From NCBI RefSeq assembly GCF_016860545.1, contig NZ_BNEB01000003.1, positions 806,001-870,000 on the forward strand: DNA of 64,000 nt. The letters are read 5' to 3'. This document shows positions 58,927-64,000 of this stretch, one piece after another (within the stretch, counting starts at the first letter, position 1; the number at the start of each line of letters is the position of its first letter). This DNA is from Streptomyces asoensis (lineage in GTDB: Bacteria > Actinomycetota > Actinomycetes > Streptomycetales > Streptomycetaceae). A model generated the notes under the pieces. That model saw only the letters and a list, made by a program, of their open reading frames with translations, searched no databases and was not told where the DNA came from. Position numbers and translations under genes: made by a program.

Positions 58927-59811
58927 TCAGCGGGCCGCCCCGGACAGCAGTTCGGCCGCGAGCAGCTCCTCGCCGGCCGCCCCGCCGCCCGCGCGCCGGC
59001 CGCGCACCCAGGCCCGTTTGAGCAGCAGATGCACGTCCGCCTCCCAGGTGAAGCCCATGCCGCCGTGCACCTGGAGACAGTCGCGGGCGCCGCGCACGGC
59101 GGCCTCGTCGGCGAGCAGCCGGGCCGCCGCGATGTCGGCGGGCGCGGCGGTGACGGCGGCCGCGTAGACCGCCGCGCGGGCCACCTCGGCCCGGACCAGC
59201 AGCTCCGCGCACAGGTGCTTGACCGCCTGGAAGGCGCCGATGGGCCGGCCGAACTGCTCACGTGCCCGGGCGTGTTGCACGGCCAGCTCGCACGCGCGCG
59301 TGGCTGTGCCCAGTTGCTCCGCGGCGGTGAGCAGCACGGCGACCGGGTCGACGGCCGCCGCGGCATCCGGCACCCGGTGCAGGGGGGTGAGCGGGTCCAC
59401 CGACCGCAGCGGTCGCGCCCCCTCGGCGTCACCGCACACCACGTCCGCCTCGGCCAGCCATTCCACCAGGCCGCCACCGTCGACGGCGGCGACGACCGTC
59501 TCCCCGTCGGCCGCGCCGGGTACGCGCCCGGCGGCGAGGTGGGTGGCCACCAGCGGGCCCGGCAGCAGCGCCCGGCCCGCCTCCTCGAACATCAACACCG
59601 CCTCGGGCAGACCGAGTCCGACCCCACCGTCCGCCTCCGGAAGGCGCAGCGCGAAGAACCCGGCCGCCCCCAGCTCCCGCCACAGCGTCCGGTCCAGCCG
59701 TCCGGGCCGGTCCACGGCGGACCGCAGCGCCGTACGGTCGAAGCGGCGGGCGAGCAGTCCCCGTACCCCGTCCCGCAGGGCCCGCTGGTCGTCCGTCAGA
59801 CGGAAGCGCAT
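58927..59811 (-). CDS. Short acyl-CoA dehydrogenase-like subunit (GFTWE type)
   Basis: 294 aa, about 85 shorter than a normal acyl-CoA dehydrogenase. The N-terminal helical part (1-95) and C-terminal helical part (from about 165: LAVQHARAREQFGRPIGAFQAVKH, VHGGMGFTWEADVHLLLKRA) are kept, while most of the middle beta domain is missing. This is the form of the smaller subunit in heteromeric FadE enzymes. It follows the dehydrogenase at 59821 after only 9 nt, so the two very probably form one enzyme. Last gene of the palindrome-15 operon. Confidence 0.88.
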   Translation of the reverse strand: MRFRLTDDQRALRDGVRGLLARRFDRTALRSAVDRPGRLDRTLWRELGAAGFFALRLPEADGGVGLGLPEAVLMFEEAGRALLPGPLVATHLAAGRVPGAADGETVVAAVDGGGLVEWLAEADVVCGDAEGARPLRSVDPLTPLHRVPDAAAAVDPVAVLLTAAEQLGTATRACELAVQHARAREQFGRPIGAFQAVKHLCAELLVRAEVARAAVYAAAVTAAPADIAAARLLADEAAVRGARDCLQVHGGMGFTWEADVHLLLKRAWVRGRRAGGGAAGEELLAAELLSGAAR

Positions 59812-59820
59812 GGCGTGGGG

Positions 59821-60954
59821 TCACCGTCCCTTCGGCAGGCCGAGGATCCGCTCGGCCACGATGTTGCGCTGGATCTGCGAGGTGCCGGCCGCGATGGTGT
59901 ACGACAGGGAGGAGAGCCGGTCGGCGACCCAGGGGCGGTCGAGGTCGAGGGCGTCGTCGCCCAGGACGTCGGCGGCCACGTCGTACAGCTCCTGGCGCGC
60001 CTGCGAGTACCTCAGTTTGAAGACGGAGCCCCCGATGCCCGGCGGGCCCCCCGCGGCCTCCGCCTCGCTCACGTTCCACTGCGTCAGCCGCCACAGCGCC
60101 CGGAACCCGGCGTCGAGGGCGCCCAGCCGCCGGCGCAGGGCGGGGTCGTCCCAGCGCCCGTTGCGCCGGGCCTCCAGGGCGAGTTCACCGAGCACGCGGC
60201 GGCAGGCGACGACCTCGCCCACGAAGGCGGTGCCGCGCTCGAACGACAGCGTCACCATCGTCACCCGCCAGCCGTCGTTCTCCTCGCCCACGCGGTGGGC
60301 GACCGGCACCCGCACCTCGTCGAGGAAGACCTCGGCGAACTCGGCGGACCCGGCGAGGGTGCGCAGCGGCCGCACGGTGATCCCGGGGGCGTCCATGGGC
60401 ATGGCCAGCCAGGTGATGCCCCGGTGCTTGGGGGCCCCCGGATCGGTGCGGACCAGCAGTTCGCACCAGTCGGCGACCTCCGCGTGCGAGGTCCAGATCT
60501 TGGATCCGCTCACCACGTAGTCGTCGCCGTCGCGCCACGCGCGCGTGCGCAGCGCCGCGAGGTCGGACCCGGCGTCCGGCTCGCTGAAGCCCTGGCACCA
60601 GACCTCCTCGCCGCGCAGGACCGGCGGCAGCCAGCGGGCGCGCTGGGCGGGTGTCCCCTCGGCGGCGATCGTCGGCCCGGCGTGCAGCAGTCCGACGAAG
60701 TTGGCCCCCACGTAGGGCGCGCCCGCCCGCTCCGTCTCCTCCAGGAAGATCAGCCGTACGGCCGGTGAGGCCTGCCAGTGCACGTCGGCGTACCCGGCGT
60801 CGTACAGGGTGCGCTGCCAGCCGAGATCGTGGGCGCGGCGGCCGGGCCAGTCGTCCGGGGACGGTTTCGGCGGGAGCGTCGGCAGCACCTTGCCGAGCCA
60901 CTCGCGCAACCGGGCCCGGAACTCCGCGTCCTCGGGGCTGTCCGAGAGATCCAT
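59821..60954 (-). CDS. Acyl-CoA dehydrogenase subunit (QIQR type)
   Basis: 377 aa from ATG 60954 (GGGGAGCGGG upstream). It has WCQGFSEPDAGSDLAALRTRA (about 119-139), YVVSGSKIWTSHAEVADWCE, and C-terminal TIAAGTSQIQRNIVAERILG. The position of the MCAD-type catalytic Glu is Ala in this last block. The combination with the short GFTWE-type partner matches the alpha2-beta2 FadE arrangement in which FAD sites lie between unlike subunits. It probably oxidises a branched or cyclic acyl-CoA. Middle gene of the operon 62199 to 58927. Confidence 0.93.
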   Translation of the reverse strand: MDLSDSPEDAEFRARLREWLGKVLPTLPPKPSPDDWPGRRAHDLGWQRTLYDAGYADVHWQASPAVRLIFLEETERAGAPYVGANFVGLLHAGPTIAAEGTPAQRARWLPPVLRGEEVWCQGFSEPDAGSDLAALRTRAWRDGDDYVVSGSKIWTSHAEVADWCELLVRTDPGAPKHRGITWLAMPMDAPGITVRPLRTLAGSAEFAEVFLDEVRVPVAHRVGEENDGWRVTMVTLSFERGTAFVGEVVACRRVLGELALEARRNGRWDDPALRRRLGALDAGFRALWRLTQWNVSEAEAAGGPPGIGGSVFKLRYSQARQELYDVAADVLGDDALDLDRPWVADRLSSLSYTIAAGTSQIQRNIVAERILGLPKGR

Positions 60955-61002
60955 GGTCCCGCTCCCCTGTCCTGGTCCCGGTGTCCTGGTCCCGGCGCCG
61001 GT

Positions 61003-62199
61003 CTACCGGTCGAGGTCCAGGCCGAGCATGCGGATCGCGTTGCCCCGCATCAGCTTGTAGACGGTCTCGTCGTCGAGGCCCTTGACGTGGTCGAGGGCGA
61101 CCTCCTTGGTGTGCGGGAAGGTCGAGTCGACGTGCGGGTAGTCGGTCTCGAAGGTGGCGTTGTCGCGCCCCACCACGTCCAGGGACGCGACCCCGTGCCG
61201 GTCGCGGAAGAAGCAGCAGAAGATCTGCCGGTAGTAGTAGGTGGACGGCGGCTCGGGGACGACGTCACGGACACCGCCCCACGCGCGGTGCTCCTCCCAG
61301 ACGTCGTCGGCACGCTCCAGGGCGTACGGGATCCAGCCCATCTGGCCCTCGGAGTAGGCGAGTTTCAGGCGCGGGAACTTCACCAGCACCCCGCTGAAGA
61401 GGAAGTCCATCATCGAGGCCATCGCGTTGTTGAAGGACAGGGACGCCTGGACGGCCGGGGGCGCGTCGGGGGAGGCGGCCGGCATCTGCGAGGACGACCC
61501 GATGTGCATGTTGACGACCGTGCCCGTCTCCTCGCACACGGCGAAGAACGGGTCCCAGTAGCCCGAGTGGATCGACGGCAGTCCCAGATGGCTGGGGATC
61601 TCGGAGAAGGTCACCGCGCGCACCCCGCGGGCCGCGTTGCGCCGGATCTCCGCAACGGCGAGGCCGACGTCCCACAGCGGGATCAGGCAGAGCGGGATCA
61701 GCCGGCCGCCGCTGTCGCCGCACCACTCCTCGACCATCCAGTCGTTGTAGGCGCGCACACAGGCCAGCGCGACCTCCTTGTCGTGCGCCTCGGCGAAGGT
61801 CTGCCCGCAAAAGCGCGGGAAGGACGGGAAGCAGAGGGAGGCCTCCACATGGTTGAGGTCCATGTCCGCCAGGCGCGCCTTGGGGTCCCAGCAGCCGCGC
61901 CGCATCTCCTCGCGCGTGATGCCCTCCAGGGTCATCTCGTCGCGGTCGAAGCCGACGGCCGCGATGTTGCGCTTGTACGGGAACTTCAGGTCCTCGTAGA
62001 TCCACCAGTCGGTGGGCTGGCCGTCGGGGTCCATCGTGATCTGGTACTTCCCGGCGACGTAGGCGAGCTCGCCGATCCCGGCGGTGAGCGGCTGCGGCCC
62101 CCGGTCCCGGTACTTCTTCGGCAGCCAGGTGGCGAAGAGGTGCGCGGGTTCGATCACATGGTCGTCGACGCTGACGATGCGCGGCAGTTCGGTGCTCAT
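61003..62199 (-). CDS. Amidohydrolase family protein (ACMSD-like), paralogue of 18551
   Basis: 398 aa from ATG 62199 (GGAGGGGAAG upstream). It shares most of its length with the protein at 18551-19801: IVSVDDHVIEPAHLFATWLP, CFPSFPRFCGQTFAEAHDKE, AVTFSEIPSHLGLPSIHSGY, MHIGSSSQMPAAS, YSEGQMGWIPYALERADDVW and ETDYPHVDSTFPHTKEVA. These are the amidohydrolase-2 metal and substrate motifs. It presumably hydrolyses or decarboxylates a cyclic acid. First gene of the operon with the dehydrogenase pair, with palindrome 15 about 115 nt upstream. Confidence 0.91.
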   Translation of the reverse strand: MSTELPRIVSVDDHVIEPAHLFATWLPKKYRDRGPQPLTAGIGELAYVAGKYQITMDPDGQPTDWWIYEDLKFPYKRNIAAVGFDRDEMTLEGITREEMRRGCWDPKARLADMDLNHVEASLCFPSFPRFCGQTFAEAHDKEVALACVRAYNDWMVEEWCGDSGGRLIPLCLIPLWDVGLAVAEIRRNAARGVRAVTFSEIPSHLGLPSIHSGYWDPFFAVCEETGTVVNMHIGSSSQMPAASPDAPPAVQASLSFNNAMASMMDFLFSGVLVKFPRLKLAYSEGQMGWIPYALERADDVWEEHRAWGGVRDVVPEPPSTYYYRQIFCCFFRDRHGVASLDVVGRDNATFETDYPHVDSTFPHTKEVALDHVKGLDDETVYKLMRGNAIRMLGLDLDR

Positions 62200-62313
62200 G
62201 GCTTCCCCTCCACCTGGCGGAACGCCAGTCGTCCGATGGATGTGTCCGGTGCGCCGGCCCGGCGGACCTCCTGGCCGGGCCTCCGGACGACCGGTCGTCC
62301 CACCGGCCGTCAT

Positions 62314-62328
62314 CTGATGGGTCGTCAG
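62314..62328. promoter_or_regulatory. Regulon palindrome, site 15
   Basis: CTGATGGGTCGTCAG, two mismatches, 115 nt upstream of the amidohydrolase start at 62199(-). Confidence 0.75.
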
Positions 62329-62401
62329 ATCAGCTCTCCCCAGCAGGCTAGCCCCCGCCCCCTGGACCGACAAGGCGACCGGCCCTACGCTCTGCCCAAA
62401 T

Positions 62402-62416
62402 CTGACAGCCCGTCAG
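62402..62416. promoter_or_regulatory. Regulon palindrome, site 16
   Basis: CTGACAGCCCGTCAG, one mismatch, 18 nt before the GTG of the CoA ligase at 62435. Confidence 0.83.
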
Positions 62417-62434
62417 TTACGTCAGGGGGCCGAC

Positions 62435-63943
62435 GTGAACGACACCGCCACCGCCCACGAGCTGAGCGCGTCCCGCACACTCTGGGACCTGCTCGTGCGC
62501 CGCGCCGACCTCACTCCGGGGCGCCGGGTCCTCCTCCAGGACGACCGGGCGCTGACCTTCGGCGAACTGCGCGACCGCGCCGAGCGGACCGCGGCCGGCC
62601 TCCACGACATGGGCGTACGCCCCGGCACGGTCGTCGCCTGGCAGCTGCCCACCCGGCCGGAGACGGCCGTCCTGTCCTTCGCGCTGGCCCGCCTGGGGGC
62701 CGTGCAGTCACCCGTGATCCCCTTCTACCGCGATCGCGAGGTGGGCTTCGCGCTGCGCGAGTCGAAGGCGGAGTTCTTCGCGGTGCCGGGCCCGTGGCGG
62801 GGCTTCGACCACACCGCGATGGCGCGGCGGCTGGGCGCGAAGGGCGTCTTCGAGGCGTACGACGACCTGCCGGACGGCGACCCGGCCGTGCTCCCGCCAC
62901 CGCCGGCCGAGGGCACCTCGGTGCGCTGGATCTACTGGACCTCGGGAACCACCTCGGACCCCAAGGGCGTGCTGCACACCGACCGTTCCCTGATCGCGGG
63001 CGGCTCCTGCCTCGCCCACGCGCTGCACCTCACCGCGGACGACGTCGGCTCGATGGCCTTCCCGTACGCCCATATCGCGGGCCCCGACTACACCGTCATG
63101 CTGCTGCTCTACGGCTTCCCCGCGGTGATGTTCGAGCACTTCGCGCTGCCGGACGCGCTGGAGGGCTACCGGCGGCACGGGGTCACGGTCGCGGGCGGGT
63201 CGACGGCGTTCTACTCGATGTTCCTTGCCGAGCAGCGCAAGCAGCCGGACACCCCGCTGATCCCCTCGCTGCGGCTGCTCGCGGGCGGCGGGGCACCCAA
63301 GCCGCCCGAGGTGTACCACGCGGTCGTGCGCGAGATGGGCGTGCAGCTCACGCACGGGTACGGGATGACCGAGGTGCCGATGATCACCATGGGCGCGCCG
63401 GACGACACCGCGGAGAACCTCGCGACGACCGAGGGCCGGCCGCCGCGCGGCATGCGGATCCGCGTGGTGGACGGGGAGGTGCGGCTGCGCGGGGAGGCCG
63501 TGTGCCAGGGGTACCTGGATCCCGCGCAGACGGCCGAGGCCTTCGACGACGAGGGATTCCTGCGCACCGGCGATCTCGGGCACCTGACCGGGAGCGGACA
63601 CCTGGTCCTCACCGGGCGGCTGAAGGACGTGATCATCCGCAAGGGCGAGAACGTGTCGGCCAAGGAGATCGAGGACCTGCTCGCCGCGCACCCGGCGGTC
63701 GGGGACGTCGCGGTGATCGGCCTGCCGGACCCGGACCGCGGCGAACTGGTGTGCGCGGTGGTGGAACGGCGGCCGCAGGCCCGGGAGCCCTTGACGCTGG
63801 AGACGGTGACCTCGTACCTGCGCGAGGGCGGCCTGTCGGTCCACAAGCTGCCGGAGCGGCTGGAGGTGGTGGACGCCCTGCCGCGCAACGAGACCCTGCG
63901 GAAGGTGCTCAAGTACCGGCTGCGCGAGCGGTTCTCGCGGTGA
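62435..63943 (+). CDS. AMP-forming acyl-CoA ligase (cyclohexanecarboxylate/CoA-ligase-like)
   Basis: 502 aa from GTG 62435 (CAGGGGG upstream). AMP-binding motif YWTSGTTSDPKGVLHT near 168-183, then HGYGMTEVPMI, the acyl-adenylate motif GFLRTGDLGHL, LKDVIIRKGENVSAKEIE and the C-terminal PRNETLRKVLK with the catalytic lysine. It is a branch of the ANL family often linked to alicyclic or branched acids and differs clearly from the FadD3-type enzyme at 23471. It probably feeds acyl-CoA to the dehydrogenase pair encoded on the other strand. Controlled by palindrome 16. Confidence 0.92.
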   Translation: MNDTATAHELSASRTLWDLLVRRADLTPGRRVLLQDDRALTFGELRDRAERTAAGLHDMGVRPGTVVAWQLPTRPETAVLSFALARLGAVQSPVIPFYRDREVGFALRESKAEFFAVPGPWRGFDHTAMARRLGAKGVFEAYDDLPDGDPAVLPPPPAEGTSVRWIYWTSGTTSDPKGVLHTDRSLIAGGSCLAHALHLTADDVGSMAFPYAHIAGPDYTVMLLLYGFPAVMFEHFALPDALEGYRRHGVTVAGGSTAFYSMFLAEQRKQPDTPLIPSLRLLAGGGAPKPPEVYHAVVREMGVQLTHGYGMTEVPMITMGAPDDTAENLATTEGRPPRGMRIRVVDGEVRLRGEAVCQGYLDPAQTAEAFDDEGFLRTGDLGHLTGSGHLVLTGRLKDVIIRKGENVSAKEIEDLLAAHPAVGDVAVIGLPDPDRGELVCAVVERRPQAREPLTLETVTSYLREGGLSVHKLPERLEVVDALPRNETLRKVLKYRLRERFSR

Positions 63944-64000
63944 GGCGGGCGCGGGCGGGCGTCGCGGCGGCCACCGGACGGGTACCGCCCGCCCGTGCGC

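Noticed and set aside
1081..63943. A complete steroid degradation cluster of the KstR type
   Set aside because: The FadD3-, Ltp2- and FadE-type genes are suggestive, but I find no ketosteroid dehydrogenase, 9-alpha-hydroxylase, HsaC/HsaD or Mce genes, and the palindrome is unlike the KstR or KstR2 sites I know.

Overview
The window is chromosomal DNA of a Streptomyces. Base composition is very high in GC, GTG starts and GTGA stop/start overlaps are common, several genes have TAnnnT boxes 6-7 nt before the start codon (leaderless style), and three landmark genes are recognisable: fbiC (FO synthase, coenzyme F420), afsR/afsS, and afsK with its probable inhibitor gene kbpA. The predicted AfsR is 993 aa, the length I recall for the S. 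coelicolor protein. I see no rRNA, tRNA, CRISPR array, transposase or prophage gene.

Layout. 1-3.6 kb: end of an unknown gene, a conserved hypothetical and a divergent short-chain dehydrogenase (SDR) followed by a sodium/solute symporter. 3.6-12.1 kb: housekeeping block with two apparently degenerate enzymes (ADP-ribosylglycohydrolase-like, L,D-transpeptidase-like), fbiC, an F420-type luciferase-like oxidoreductase, an ALF-repeat secreted protein and a 71-bp perfect-arm palindrome. 12.2-19.8 kb: minus-strand catabolic operons (aldehyde dehydrogenase, D-aminoacylase-like amidohydrolase, luciferase-like oxidoreductases, SDR, amidohydrolase). 20.0-23.4 kb: afsR-afsS. 23.5-27.6 kb: FadD3-type ligase and a divergent Ltp2-type thiolase/DUF35/crotonase operon. 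27.6-32.9 kb: secreted protein, afsK, kbpA, a TetR regulator, an Lrp regulator. 33-48.7 kb: LysE exporter; second Ltp/DUF35 set; acyl-CoA dehydrogenase; secreted expansin, tannase and amine oxidase; NDP-forming acyl-CoA synthetase with crotonase; flavin reductase. 48.7-52.9 kb: multicopper oxidase, MFS transporter, AraC-type regulator. 52.9-64 kb: alcohol dehydrogenase, three acyl-CoA dehydrogenases, SDR, cyclase, an ATP-binding regulator, a second amidohydrolase and an AMP-forming CoA ligase.

The main observation is that nearly all catabolic operons, spread over 61 kb, carry a 15-bp palindrome close to CTGACGGnCCGTCAG in their promoters. I count 16 sites, and the genes that do not look catabolic lack them. 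This is the pattern of a single repressor, probably of the TetR type, controlling a scattered beta-oxidation-like pathway. The enzyme set (three kinds of acyl activation, four acyl-CoA dehydrogenases, crotonases, three SDRs, Ltp2-type thiolase/aldolases with DUF35 partners, luciferase-like oxygenases, a flavin reductase, ACMSD-like amidohydrolases, aldehyde and alcohol dehydrogenases) resembles actinobacterial breakdown of steroid side chains, terpenoids or alicyclic acids. The diagnostic steroid ring genes are absent and the substrate is unknown. The TetR gene at 31695 lies inside the cluster and has a degenerate copy of the site at its own start, which makes it the first candidate regulator.

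The catabolic operons surround and interrupt the afs antibiotic-control locus: afsS and afsK are separated by a ligase gene, a thiolase operon and a secreted protein gene. Whether this reflects insertion into an older locus or long-standing linkage needs comparison with other genomes.
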